Shown here: positions 33,604 through 42,044 of the stretch, piece by piece
How positions within the stretch are numbered: the stretch's first letter is position 1
How the letters are laid out: each line of letters starts with the position of its first letter
NCBI RefSeq assembly: GCF_900100315.1
Contig: NZ_FNFF01000005.1
Span: 1 to 64,000, forward strand
Length of the DNA: 64,000 nucleotides
Source of the DNA: Streptomyces indicus
Lineage (GTDB): Bacteria; Actinomycetota; Actinomycetes; Streptomycetales; Streptomycetaceae
Direction of reading: 5' to 3'
Position numbers and translations under genes: made by a program
Notes under the pieces: generated by a model
The model's input: the letters and a program-made list of their open reading frames with translations, nothing else
The model's database searches: none
What the model was told of the DNA's origin: nothing

Positions 33604-34368
33604 TCACAGAGAGTTCGCAGAATGTGCCCGCGCGGCGTCCATGCCCGCGGGCTGCCCCACCGGCCCCACCTCCGCGACCACCACGCCCTCCGTACAGTCG
33701 TCCGCCTCCGCGAGCAGGGTGCCGCCCGGCGCCCACACCGCCGACCCGCCGCAGCCTGTCCACTCCCCGGCGGGTCCGACGTGGTTGGCGAGGACGACGT
33801 GGAGGCCGGCGCTGCGGGCGATGCCCGGGTAGACGGTCGCGCGTTCGCGTACGCCGCCGCCCGTGCCGTACAGCGAACTGGCCAGGTGGGCATCGCAACG
33901 GTCTGCGGCGGCGCGGGAGATGAGGGCGGGGAAGTGGTTGTCGTAGCAGGTGGCGAGGGAGAAGCGGAGACCTCCGTAGGTGAAGCGTCCGTCGGTGCCG
34001 CCTGCGGCGAAGACCTGCTGCTCGTGCTCGAAGAGGTGTTGCTTGCGGTACGTCGTCAGGAGCGCGCCCTCGGGCCCGTACACGAAGGTCTCGATCGCGG
34101 GTCGTGGGCCGCCGGACGGGGCGGCGGCGTTCACGACTGTCACCAGGCCGCAGGCGCGCAGCGCGTCCAGGCGTACGTCGTCGTGGCGGGTCCACAGGGC
34201 CGGGTGGTCGCGGATCGCGTCCAACTCGTAGCCGGTGAGGGCGAGTTCGGGGAGGACGATCAGCTCCGCCCCCTGCGCGCGGGCCTCGGCGGCGAGGTCT
34301 GCCATCCGCCGCACGTTGGCCGGGATGTCGGCGGGAGTGCAGGTGAGCTGGGCCGCTGCGATCTTCAT
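33604..34368 (-). CDS. Carbon-nitrogen hydrolase (nitrilase superfamily amidase)
   Basis: 254 aa, the full length of a single-domain member. The catalytic triad is visible: Glu41 (ELIVLPELALTGYE), Lys109 (TTYRKQHLFE) and Cys141 (FSLATCYDNHFP). These enzymes hydrolyse amides such as omega-amidase substrates or N-carbamoyl compounds in the cytoplasm; nothing here narrows the substrate. ATG 34368. It is divergent from the LacI gene; a LacI-type palindrome in the gap might regulate both. Confidence 0.9.
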   Translation of the reverse strand: MKIAAAQLTCTPADIPANVRRMADLAAEARAQGAELIVLPELALTGYELDAIRDHPALWTRHDDVRLDALRACGLVTVVNAAAPSGGPRPAIETFVYGPEGALLTTYRKQHLFEHEQQVFAAGGTDGRFTYGGLRFSLATCYDNHFPALISRAAADRCDAHLASSLYGTGGGVRERATVYPGIARSAGLHVVLANHVGPAGEWTGCGGSAVWAPGGTLLAEADDCTEGVVVAEVGPVGQPAGMDAARAHSANSL

Positions 34369-34537
34369 GGGGTCAGGGTGCCAGGTCTCGGTGCGACGAC
34401 GCGCGGCGCCCGGCACCGCCTCGACTCCGTCCCGGCCGGCCCCACCTCCCACCCGGCGCGACCTCGCTGCCCACCGCGGCTCGGCCTCGCCTCCCACCCC
34501 GCCCCGGCCTTGCCCCGCGCCGCATCCCGACCTAGGG

Positions 34538-34551
34538 TGAATGCGCTTTCA
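34538..34551. promoter_or_regulatory. LacI-type operator candidate
   Basis: TGAATGCGCTTTCA is a 14-bp palindrome with one mismatch, very close to the TGAAAGCGCTTTCA type sites of LacI-family sugar repressors. It lies 46 nt before the preferred start of the LacI gene, in the gap shared with the amidase gene, so autoregulation is likely. Confidence 0.6.
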
Positions 34552-34597
34552 TACGGTCCGGCCCATTCGGGCCCCAACGGAATCGGGGTCCCACCCG

Positions 34598-35677
34598 GTG
34601 AGCTCAGCCCCCACTGTGTACGACGTCGCCGAACGTTCCGGTGTTTCCATCGCCACGGTGTCCCGGGTCTACCGGTCCCCCGACACCGTGCGCGAGCAAA
34701 CCCGGCAGCGGGTGCTCGAAGCCGCCCGCGAACTCGGCTATGTGCCCAGTGGCAACGCGCGCGGACTCGCCAGCCGTTCGACCGGGGTGCTCGGCCTGTG
34801 CTTCCCCGACTACTCGGACCCGGACGCCGAGTCGGAGGCGGAGAGCACCGCGGGCGAGGACATCGACGACGCCGCGATGCTCTACTCCGACCAGATCATC
34901 CGCGGCATGGAGCGGGCCGCACGCCGCCACGGGTACGCACTCCTGATCGCCGCCTCCCTCAAGGGCGGGCCCGAGAGCCTGGTGGCGAAGGTGGCGGGGC
35001 GCGTCGACGGGTTCGCCGTCCTGGCCCGCACCGTCGCGACCGAGGAGCTTGAGGTGATCTCGCGGCGCCAGCCGGTCGTGATGCTCGCCGGCCCCCGGGA
35101 GTCGGACGACCTGGACCACCTCGACCACATCGAGGTGGCCAACGCCGACGGCCAGCGCGAGCTGACCCGGCACCTCATCGAGGACCACGGGCTGCGTCGC
35201 CTCGCCTACATCGGGTCCGCCGAGGAGTCCCCGGACGTGGCCGCCCGGTTCCGTGGCTACGTCGAGGCCTGCCGGGCCGCGGGTCTGCCCGCGCCGGACG
35301 AGCCCGATCTGCGCGTCGGGATGATGACGCAGGCGGAGGGCGCGCAGGCCGCGGACGCGCTGCTCGAACGGTCCGGCCCGCGCCCCGACGCCCTGCTGTT
35401 CGCGAACGACCAGATGGCGGTGGGCGCGCTGCACACGCTGGAGCGCCGGGGGGTGCGCGTCCCGCGGGACATCGCGGTCACCGGCTTCGACGGCATCGCG
35501 CTCAGCCGTATCGTCCGCCCGGCACTCACCACCGTGCGTCAGCCGATGCGGCGGATGGGCGAGGAGGCGGTGGAACTGCTCGTACGCCGCCTGACCGGCC
35601 GCCAGGACAGCGAACCCGTCTCGATGATGCTGCCGGTGTCGGTGGCGAGGCGGAGCAGTTGCGGGTGCGGGGACTGA
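34598..35677 (+). CDS. LacI-family transcriptional regulator
   Basis: 359 aa. An N-terminal LacI HTH (TVYDVAERSGVSIATVSRVY, hinge QRVLEAARELGYVPSGNARGL) is followed by a periplasmic-binding-protein-like domain (VLGLCFPDY, IIRGMERAARRHGYALLIAA, DALLFANDQMAVGALHTLER, VTGFDGIALSRIVRPALTTV). GTG 34598 is preferred because an in-frame ATG at 34541 lies inside the LacI-type palindrome. An Asp/Glu-rich insert (DPDAESEAESTAGEDIDD, about 70-88) is unusual for the family. No sugar transporter lies next to it; an oligosaccharide operon 6 kb downstream is one possible target. Confidence 0.9.
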   Translation: MSSAPTVYDVAERSGVSIATVSRVYRSPDTVREQTRQRVLEAARELGYVPSGNARGLASRSTGVLGLCFPDYSDPDAESEAESTAGEDIDDAAMLYSDQIIRGMERAARRHGYALLIAASLKGGPESLVAKVAGRVDGFAVLARTVATEELEVISRRQPVVMLAGPRESDDLDHLDHIEVANADGQRELTRHLIEDHGLRRLAYIGSAEESPDVAARFRGYVEACRAAGLPAPDEPDLRVGMMTQAEGAQAADALLERSGPRPDALLFANDQMAVGALHTLERRGVRVPRDIAVTGFDGIALSRIVRPALTTVRQPMRRMGEEAVELLVRRLTGRQDSEPVSMMLPVSVARRSSCGCGD

Positions 35678-35880
35678 GCGACGCGAGGACCAGGGGAGCG
35701 CGGGAACAGTGATCCGCGCGGGGGTTGAGGGGCCACCGACGGACGCCCGCTTCCGTCCGACGTCAGCGCGCCTCGGGCCAGCCCTCCCGTGCCCCCGGTG
35801 GCAGCCGTCGACAAATGAGCGGCTCACCGCTCCTGCCCCGGCTACGGTCACTGAGGGAGAGGCGAACGATCGGGGATCCG

Positions 35881-36342
35881 GTGACAACTCCAGCCGTACA
35901 CGCAGCACTTGACCTGCTCTGCGCCGTTCCGGTCTCGGGCCGCCACGACGAGGACCTGCCCGACGAGCTGTTCGACCGTGTCGAGGACCTGATCCGGGCC
36001 CACGGCACCGACGACATCGCCGAGCTCGTCGCCACGGCAGTGGAATCCGGCCGGGCCACTATGGGTCAAGCGACCGTGTTCCTGGACGTGGCGGTGTGGT
36101 CGGGAACCGACAACGGTGCATCCCTCCACTCCACCCTGGACGCGTGGGTGCGCGGCGCGGACGACGCCGTACGCCTGGCACTTGCGCTGCACCACGCCTA
36201 CTACCCCCTGAGCACGCGCGCGGAGATGATCGCGGCGCTGACCCGGATCGCCGGACGCTTTCCGGCCCACCGAGCGGTCTGCGAGCGCCTCATCGCGAAC
36301 CGGCCCGACGAGCCGCCCTCGGCAGACCGTCCCCGCGCGTGA
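35881..36342 (+). CDS. Hypothetical protein
   Basis: About 153 aa from GTG 35881. An all-alpha soluble protein by appearance (ALDLLCAVPVSGRHDEDLPD, DDIAELVATAVESGRATMGQ, DAVRLALALHHAYYPLSTR). No recognised domain. It ends 30 nt before the left end of an IS630-like element and has coding-like base use throughout. The start is uncertain because no good ribosome site is visible. Confidence 0.6.
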   Translation: MTTPAVHAALDLLCAVPVSGRHDEDLPDELFDRVEDLIRAHGTDDIAELVATAVESGRATMGQATVFLDVAVWSGTDNGASLHSTLDAWVRGADDAVRLALALHHAYYPLSTRAEMIAALTRIAGRFPAHRAVCERLIANRPDEPPSADRPRA

Positions 36343-36374
36343 CTGCTCCCGTCCGCCCGCCGGAAGAACGCTTA

Positions 36375-36404
36375 GTGGTCGGCTCTGGAAGTCCTTCGGG
36401 GGTT
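36375..36404 (+). repeat. Left terminal inverted repeat of the IS630-like element
   Basis: Begins GTGGTCGGCTCTGGAAGTCC and matches the right end in reverse complement at 28 of 30 positions. A TTA target duplication lies just outside. Confidence 0.85.
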
Positions 36405-36477
36405 AACCCGAGCACTCACCGCGTGGTGTATGCGGGTCGACAGCTGAGTGATTGCGCCCTGTGATGCTGTCGTCAAG

Positions 36478-37071
36478 TCAGGCGGTGCGCAGCGCCTGTA
36501 GCAGTTGTGCCAGCGCGGCTTTGGTGTGGTCCAGGTCTTCGGGGTCGGAGGAGGATGCGAGCCACAGGGCGGCCTCGTTCATTGCTCCCGACAGCAGGTG
36601 GACCAGTGGTGCGACTGGCTGCGGGGCGATGATCCTTGCGTCGATGAGGGAGGACAACGCGTCGGCGAGGTGGCGGGCCGAGGCGGCTTCGTCCATTGCC
36701 CGCCATTGGCTCCATCCCAGTACGGCAGGCCCGTCGACCAGCATGACGCGTTGGATGTCCGGATCGGTGGTGGCGGTGAGGAACTCCTGGCAGCCGGCGG
36801 TCAGCTGGGTCCAGGGATCGTCGTGGGCGTCGGCGGCCGCGGCCACGCGTCGGCCCACTTCCTGCTGCATCTCTTCCAGGACGGCACGGAAGAGGTCCGC
36901 CTTGCCGGTGAAGTGGTGATAGAGCGCACCCTTGGTCACTCCGGCTGCCTGGACGATTTCCGCCAGGCCCACTGCGCCGTAGCCGCTGCCTGAAAACAGG
37001 CGCCTGCTCTCCCGCAGCAGCGCCTGCCTGGTCTGCTCCCGCTGCTGCGCCCGGATGCCGTGCTGTCGCAT
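36478..37071 (-). CDS. TetR-family regulator (element cargo)
   Basis: About 197 aa. An N-terminal HTH ([55 protein letters not shown]) is followed by an all-alpha ligand domain. ATG 37071 has AGGAG upstream; ATG 37083 and 37089 are longer options. It is divergent from the glyoxalase-fold gene across 77 nt that contain paired palindromes, so it most likely represses that gene and itself. It lies inside the IS630-like inverted repeats, 73 nt from the left end. Confidence 0.88.
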   Translation of the reverse strand: MRQHGIRAQQREQTRQALLRESRRLFSGSGYGAVGLAEIVQAAGVTKGALYHHFTGKADLFRAVLEEMQQEVGRRVAAAADAHDDPWTQLTAGCQEFLTATTDPDIQRVMLVDGPAVLGWSQWRAMDEAASARHLADALSSLIDARIIAPQPVAPLVHLLSGAMNEAALWLASSSDPEDLDHTKAALAQLLQALRTA

Positions 37072-37086
37072 CGCACTCCTCATTGA

Positions 37087-37133
37087 CATACCGAAGGTAT
37101 GCGAATAGCGTCATTCGCATACTGATGGTATGC
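37087..37133. promoter_or_regulatory. Paired palindromic operators between tetR and the VOC gene
   Basis: CATACCGAAGGTATG (37087-37101) and GCATACTGATGGTATGC (37117-37133) are two palindromes. Between them GTATGCGAAT (37097-37106) and ATTCGCATAC (37113-37122) form a perfect 10-bp inverted repeat. This is the classic layout of a TetR repressor controlling divergent promoters. Confidence 0.7.
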
Positions 37134-37148
37134 GAAAGGGGTTCAGGT

Positions 37149-37565
37149 ATGAAGCTGACCGGCTTCTATCCCGTGATCGGCACAGCGAAGCTGCGAGAGT
37201 CCCACGACTTCTACACCCGGCTGCTGGGGTTCGAGACGACGTTCGAGGCCGACTGGTACGTCAGCCTGCGCCAGCCGGGAGATCCCGGGTACGAGCTCGC
37301 CCTCCTCGACCACAGCCACCCGACGGTTCCCGAGGGCCACCGGGTCCCCGCACAGGGCCTGCTGCTCAACTTCGAAGTGGAGGACGTGGACGCGGAATGG
37401 GAACGGCTCGTCACCAGCGAAGGGCTGCCTCCCGTCCTTGCGCTGCGCAGCGAGGACTTCGGGCAAAGGCACTTCATCGTGGCCGATCCCAACGGCGTCC
37501 TGATCGACGTCATCACCCCGATTGCCCCCACCGCGGAATACTCCGAGCAGTACGTCACCAGCTGA
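37149..37565 (+). CDS. VOC-family (glyoxalase/bleomycin-resistance fold) protein, element cargo
   Basis: 138 aa, the length of a single two-module VOC protein. Seen: [54 protein letters not shown], and the C-terminal [23 protein letters not shown] proteins act as dioxygenases, glyoxalases or drug-binding resistance proteins; the metal ligands are not all obvious, so binding or resistance is possible. GAAAGGGG lies upstream of ATG 37149. It is divergent from its probable TetR repressor and is carried within an IS630-like element, which suggests a selectable resistance-type trait. Confidence 0.88.
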   Translation: MKLTGFYPVIGTAKLRESHDFYTRLLGFETTFEADWYVSLRQPGDPGYELALLDHSHPTVPEGHRVPAQGLLLNFEVEDVDAEWERLVTSEGLPPVLALRSEDFGQRHFIVADPNGVLIDVITPIAPTAEYSEQYVTS

Positions 37566-37679
37566 CCTCCGAGGGGCGTGCTCGTCAACGACCTATCGGG
37601 CACGCCCTGGCCACCGGGGACTTGAGGACTGTGCCGGTGAGGTAAGCCGGCGCTGTCCCTCCCGTTCACCGCCCGAGAG

Positions 37680-38771
37680 ATGGGCCGCTCTCCTTCCATG
37701 CCCGTGTGCTCTGCCGTGCCCGTGGAGCTGACCGCTTCCGAGCGCCACCGACTCAAGAAGACGACCTACGGCCACAAAACCCCGCACCAGGCACGCCGGC
37801 GGGCGACGATCGCGCTCCTGGCGGCACGAGGTCGCGGCAACGCCCGGATCGCCGCCGAAACCCACCTGCACGTGGACACCGTGCGACGCCCCTGGCGCGG
37901 CCGATTCGCGGCCAGCAGGGTGCCTGTTTTGGCCGACCTCAAGCGATCGGGACGACCGCCGACATTCACCGCGCTGCAAAACGCCGAAATCAAGGCGCTG
38001 GCCTGCCAGTTGCCCACCGAAACCGAAACTCCGCTCTCCCACTGGTCACGCGCCGAGCTCGCGCGCGAGGCCGTCACCCGGGCCATCACCGAGACGATCT
38101 CCGCCTCCACGGTGCGCCGCTGGCTCAAGGGCGACGCACTCAAGCCCTGGCAGCACCGCTCCTGGATCTTCATCCGCGACCCGAACTTCCGCGCCACCGC
38201 TCAACGGGTCCTGGACCTCTACGCCCGCACCTTCGACAGTGTCCCGCTCGGCGAAGACGAGTACGTCATCTCCGCGGATGAGAAGACCTCCATCCAGGCC
38301 CGCTGCCGCTGCCACCCCACCCTGGCCCCCGGCCAGGCCCGCGCGATGCGCGACAACCACACCTACGGGCGCGGCGGAGCCCTGGCCTACCTGGCCGCCT
38401 ACGCCAGCGCGAAACGCGTGTAGTGGATCGTCGACAACGGCTCCTCACATCGCGGCCAGTCGGCCATAGACCGCCTGGCCAACAGATTTCCGAACGCCGT
38501 CATGGGCCATACACCCGTCCATGCCTCCTGGCTGAACCAGATAGAGATCTTCTTCTCCATCGTGCAGCGCAAGGTCGTCGCACCCGACGACTTCACCGAC
38601 CTCGACCAGGTCAGGGACCGGCTCCGAAGATTCGAAGACCGCTACAACGCCACGGCACAGCCGTTCCAGTGGAGGTTCACCACCTCCGACCTGGACGATC
38701 TGCTGGCCAGACTCGACCGGCACGCAGTCACCGACCTACCGGAAGAATCCTCCACGGCACTCTCAGCATGA
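37680..38771 (+). pseudogene. IS630-family transposase, interrupted
   Basis: An N-terminal HTH region (ARRRATIALLAARGRGNARI, VKAL-like linker, TISASTVRRWLKG) leads to a DDE domain: first Asp in YVISADEKTSIQARCR, second in WIVDNGSSHRG, Glu in HASWLNQIEIFFSIVQRK. The frame is broken by TAG at 38421-38423. Both halves are in the same frame, and the sequence between GGALAYLAAY and ASAKRV is shorter than in related transposases by roughly 30-35 residues, so an internal deletion and a nonsense change are inferred. The element can no longer move itself. A possible start is ATG 37698 (MPVCSAVPV). Confidence 0.85.
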
Positions 38772-38773
38772 TC

Positions 38774-38803
38774 AACCCCCGAAGGACTTCCGGATCCGAC
38801 CAC
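38774..38803 (-). repeat. Right terminal inverted repeat of the IS630-like element
   Basis: Read on the minus strand it begins GTGGTCGGATCCGGAAGTCC, matching the left end at 28 of 30 positions. The transposase ends 2 nt before it. The outer TTA duplication is the stop codon of the next gene. Confidence 0.85.
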
Positions 38804-39241
38804 TTAGTCGGCCCGCCGGAAGCGGAAGGCCTCCCCGCCCGGCATTCCCGCTGGCCTGGCCTTCAGTACGTCCCCGTCGACCACGACGTCCAGGCTCGAC
38901 GGCACGCCGACCGTGGCACACGGGGACGCGAACGCGATGCGGTACGCGGCACCGTCCGCCTCGCCCCGGCCCGCATCCGAGGCGCCCTCCGCCTCGTCCG
39001 CGGCCGTGACCTCCGCTCCCCCGCACAAGCGTGACGGCGACGTCCCGAGGATGGCCTTGCCCGCCTCGTCGACGCGGATCATCGCTTGGTCCCCGAAGTC
39101 CGCGTACCCCGGCGGCTGGCGGCCGTCCGCCTGCCACTCCCCGGTGATCGGCTCGGACCCGGAGTCCTCGGAACACCCGGAAAGCAGCAGCCCGAGGACC
39201 AGGACGGCCGCACCGCTCACACCGGTCACACGACGACGCAC
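38804..39241 (-). CDS. Small lipoprotein of unknown function
   Basis: 145 aa. A signal peptide with lipobox LLSGC (Cys about 23) is followed by a Ser/Asp/Glu linker and a small domain (ITGEWQADGRQPPGYADFGD, MIRVDEAGKAILGTSPSRLC, AYRIAFASPC, LDVVVDGDVLKARPAGMPGG). Two downstream cysteines may pair. GTG 39241 follows GGGAG. Its TAA stop (38804-38806) coincides with the target duplication of the IS630-like element, so the insertion left the protein unchanged but removed its natural 3' flank. No family recognised. Confidence 0.8.
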   Translation of the reverse strand: MRRRVTGVSGAAVLVLGLLLSGCSEDSGSEPITGEWQADGRQPPGYADFGDQAMIRVDEAGKAILGTSPSRLCGGAEVTAADEAEGASDAGRGEADGAAYRIAFASPCATVGVPSSLDVVVDGDVLKARPAGMPGGEAFRFRRAD

Positions 39242-39422
39242 ACGGAACTCCCGTCAGAGGAAAGCCGGTCGGGCCGCATTGAAGCAGACGCGCCGCGCGG
39301 TGGGTATGCCCACTGCCCCGGCGGGGAGCACACCCCCCCACCCGGCACCATCCGCACCTCAGAGCAGCCGCCCCCCTGAGAGCACCCGCTCTCAGGGCAC
39401 CCGCCCCTGATCGCGCCCGCCC

Positions 39423-40430
39423 TCAGAGCACCCGCGCGAAGAACTCCGCGGTCGCCGCGTCCAGTTGCTCCTGCTCGGCCTGCGTGCCCTCGTAGTCGAA
39501 GTGCCCCGCCTCGCACACCATGAGGTCGCGCGGTCCGGCCAGACCGTTGTGGACCGCGAACTGGCCGGGCGGCGGCACTGACGGGTCGAAGAGCGCCGCA
39601 GCCACGAGGACCGGCTTGTGCAGCTTGCGCGCCGCGGTCGCCGCGTCGAAGTAGGCCAGGACGTCGAGGACTTCGGGGTGGTCGGCGTGGTGGCGGCGGA
39701 CCGCCGCGCCGCTCCCGGCGCAGTCCAGCGTCACCCGCAGCGGGTGGTTGCCGAAGGTCGGCACGGTGAGCTGACCGGCCGCGAAGCGGTCGTCCCAGGG
39801 CAGGACGAGGGCACCGAGGCCGCCGCCGAAGCTCACGCCGCGGTAGCCGAGGCGCGGGGCGGAGGTGTTCAGTTCAGGGACCAGCTCCAAGAGCGCAGAG
39901 GCCGCACACCACAGGTCGGCCACACACTCCCCGATGACGTACGTCTCGCGTGAGCCGATGCCGTGCAGCACGTGCTCCCCGGCCACGGAGGGCACCGTGG
40001 GCGACAGGCTGCGGTCCGCCATGCCGCGCACGCACGGCAGGATCGCGGCGGAATGCGGCAGGGGCAGCGGCACGTCGGCGCCGGCGGCTTCGCGGCCGCC
40101 GTATCCGTGCCCGATGACGAAGCCGTGCTCCGCCGCGCCTTCGGCCGGGAGCACCAGCCAGCCGCCGAGGCGGACCCCGCCCACGGAGGTGTACGAGACC
40201 TCGTGGATCCGCACGCCGTCGCGCTCCTCGACGAGCGGCCCGAGCTCGGGCCGCGGCGCCACCGCACGCGCCTGCTCGTACCGCCCGCGCCAGAAGGCGT
40301 CGAAGTCCGCGGGGCCCTCCGGGGCGGGGATGCGCAGCAGGTCGTCGAGGGTGCGGCCGTAGGAAGGATCGAAGGGGAAGTCGTGGGTGAAGGCCCGCGC
40401 GGCGCGGGCGCCTTCGGTGCTGGCTGCCAT
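39423..40430 (-). CDS. Acetyl xylan esterase/cephalosporin-C deacetylase family (CE7-like)
   Basis: 335 aa, alpha/beta hydrolase. Seen: HDFPFDPSYGRTLDDLLRIP, oxyanion region GHGYGGREAAG, nucleophile Ser200 in GYRGVSFGGGLGALVLPWDD, Asp in LFDPSVPPPGQFA and His in CEAGHFDYEG. CE7 enzymes deacetylate xylo-oligosaccharides and other small acetylated sugars, usually inside the cell. ATG 40430 has AGGG 8 nt upstream. The frame remains open through a 27-bp repeat array to 40604, but that extension is unlikely to be translated. It is divergent from an oligosaccharide uptake operon and may act on the imported sugars. Confidence 0.85.
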   Translation of the reverse strand: MAASTEGARAARAFTHDFPFDPSYGRTLDDLLRIPAPEGPADFDAFWRGRYEQARAVAPRPELGPLVEERDGVRIHEVSYTSVGGVRLGGWLVLPAEGAAEHGFVIGHGYGGREAAGADVPLPLPHSAAILPCVRGMADRSLSPTVPSVAGEHVLHGIGSRETYVIGECVADLWCAASALLELVPELNTSAPRLGYRGVSFGGGLGALVLPWDDRFAAGQLTVPTFGNHPLRVTLDCAGSGAAVRRHHADHPEVLDVLAYFDAATAARKLHKPVLVAAALFDPSVPPPGQFAVHNGLAGPRDLMVCEAGHFDYEGTQAEQEQLDAATAEFFARVL

Positions 40431-40482
40431 GACCATGACCCTACTCAGCCACCCCAGCAGTAACGGAGACAGGTCCGGTGAG

Positions 40483-40608
40483 CCAGCGACGTACGACGGC
40501 ACCGCGTCGGCGTATGGCCTCACCGGCACCGCGTCGGCGTACGGCGGCACCGGCACCGCGTCGCCGTACGAAGGCACCGGCACCACGTCGACGTACGGCG
40601 GCACCGCA
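40483..40608. repeat. 27-bp tandem repeat upstream of the sugar operon
   Basis: Three full units (40504-40530, 40531-40557, 40558-40584), a shorter fourth to 40608 and a degenerate one before 40504. In both strands the unit keeps an open frame (PPYADAVPV on minus, ASAYGGTGT on plus). It fills much of the gap between the esterase and binding-protein genes. Confidence 0.85.
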
Positions 40609-40686
40609 CCCCATCCAGGTGTCGCGCCCGTTACGGGAGTGTGACCAAGACCCCTCTTGCCACAGCATCGACGCTGTCACAGAGTT

Positions 40687-40715
40687 ATGTATGCGCTTAC
40701 AGGCAACGCATACAT
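40687..40715. promoter_or_regulatory. Operator candidate of the oligosaccharide operon
   Basis: ATGTATGCG and CGCATACAT form a perfect 9-bp inverted repeat around 11 nt, 28 nt before the binding-protein start codon. It is probably the site of a sugar-responsive repressor. Confidence 0.55.
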
Positions 40716-40743
40716 TCCACGGTCCGTTACGAAGGAGCCGTCC

Positions 40744-41988
40744 ATGAACCGCCGCACCACCACCGCCGCGCTCGCCGTGACCCTGGCGTCCGCGTTGACG
40801 CTGACCGCCTGCGGCGGTTCCGGCGGGGACCAGGCCGCGGCCGATGCGAAGCAGACGCTGACGGTCTGGGCCATGGGCACCGAGGGCGAGAAGCTGGCCG
40901 ATGTCGCGAAGGTCTACGAGAAGGCCAACCCGAACATCAAGGTCAAGGTGACGCCGATCGGTTGGGACGTGGCGCACCAGAAGCTCGTGGCCGCCGCAGC
41001 AGCGGGCAAGCTGCCCGACGTGATGCAGATGGGCGGCAGCTACATGACCGAGTTCGCGGACATGGGCGCACTGGAGCCGGTGGACACCAAGACCTTCCAG
41101 GAGAAGGACTTCTTCCCGGCCGGCTGGAAGCAGGGGCAGCACGACGGCGAGACGTACGGCGTGCCGTGGTACGTCGACACGCGCGTCCTCTTCTACCGCA
41201 CCGACCTCGCGGAGAAGGCCGGCATCGACAAGGCCCCGGCCACCATGGCGGAACTGCAGCAGGCGGCCGAGAAGTTCCAGAAGAAGGCCGGCACCAAGTG
41301 GGGTCTGTCGATCCAGCCCGGCGGCCTGGACACCGTGCAGAGCTTCTACCAGTTCCTGTACTCGGCGGGCGGCGAGATCGTCTCCAAGGACGGCAAGGCC
41401 GTGGCCAACAGCCCGGCGGCCGTCAAGGCGCTGGAGAATTACGCGAGTTACTTCGACAAGGGCCTCAGCGAGAAGTCGGTGCGCCCCGGTTACGACGTGA
41501 CCAAGGACTTCAACAACGGCTCCGTTCCCATGTTCTTCGGCGGCCCCTGGATCATGGGCCTGATCGACGAGAACTACCCCGACCTCAAGGGCAAGTGGGC
41601 CGTCGCGAACGTGCCCGAGGACGAGACCTCCGCCGCGATGGCGGGCGGCTCGGCGCTCACGATCTCGGCGGACAGCGAGCACAAGGCCGCCGCCGAGAAG
41701 TTCATCAAGTACCTCACGGACACCGAGGGCCAGGCCGACTGGTACGAGCGCACCAAGGACCTGCCGGCCAACGTGAACGCCTGGAAGACGGGTGAGCTCG
41801 CCACGAATCCGGACATGAAGGTCTGGAAGACCCAGATGGAGTCGGCGAAGGTCTCGCCGCCCCAGCCCAAGTGGACCGAGATCACCTCGAAGATCGACAC
41901 GGCGATCGAGAAGGCCACCCAGGGCAAGGAGTCCCCCAAGGCCGCGCTCGACGAGGCCCAGCGCGCGATCGAAGGCCTCGTCCAGTAA
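40744..41988 (+). CDS. Sugar ABC transporter substrate-binding lipoprotein
   Basis: 414 aa, extracellular solute-binding protein family 1. Signal peptide with lipobox LTAC (Cys about 24), then LTVWAMGTEGEKLADVAKVYEKANPNIKV, YGVPWYVDTRVLFYRTDLAEKAG, FFGGPWIMGLIDENYPDLKG, and ALTISADSEHKAAAEKFIKYL. It captures an oligosaccharide at the outer face of the membrane and presents it to the two permeases downstream. GAAGGAG precedes ATG 40744. An inverted repeat just upstream is a likely operator. No ATPase gene is present; a shared MsiK-type ATPase, as known in Streptomyces, would energise the system. Confidence 0.94.
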   Translation: MNRRTTTAALAVTLASALTLTACGGSGGDQAAADAKQTLTVWAMGTEGEKLADVAKVYEKANPNIKVKVTPIGWDVAHQKLVAAAAAGKLPDVMQMGGSYMTEFADMGALEPVDTKTFQEKDFFPAGWKQGQHDGETYGVPWYVDTRVLFYRTDLAEKAGIDKAPATMAELQQAAEKFQKKAGTKWGLSIQPGGLDTVQSFYQFLYSAGGEIVSKDGKAVANSPAAVKALENYASYFDKGLSEKSVRPGYDVTKDFNNGSVPMFFGGPWIMGLIDENYPDLKGKWAVANVPEDETSAAMAGGSALTISADSEHKAAAEKFIKYLTDTEGQADWYERTKDLPANVNAWKTGELATNPDMKVWKTQMESAKVSPPQPKWTEITSKIDTAIEKATQGKESPKAALDEAQRAIEGLVQ

Positions 41989-42044
41989 CTCCCCCGTCCC
42001 CGGCGTGCGCACGGCGCGCACGCCGGATCTCCGAAGGGCGCACC

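Larger units (their letters stand above)
36375..38803. mobile_element. IS630-like element carrying TetR and VOC passenger genes
   Basis: A 2,429-bp element bounded by 30-bp terminal inverted repeats (36375-36404 and 38774-38803, 28 of 30 matching, both starting GTGGTCGG inward). A TTA direct repeat flanks it (36372-36374, 38804-38806), containing the TA expected as the IS630 target. It holds, left to right, a tetR gene (minus), a glyoxalase-fold gene (plus) and a broken IS630-type transposase (plus). Ordinary IS630 elements are about 1.1-1.2 kb with only a transposase. No closer left end is visible next to the transposase, so the two genes are inside the element. Confidence 0.75.

Noticed and set aside
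33529..33611. Inverted repeat CTCTGTGAGC / GCTCACAGAG
   Set aside because: Arms are 63 nt apart, with no terminator or operator features; likely chance, though one arm overlaps the amidase stop.
40657..40743. N-terminal extension of the sugar-binding protein from 40657
   Set aside because: It would place residues before a perfect lipoprotein signal and run through the operator; ATG 40744 has a strong ribosome site.
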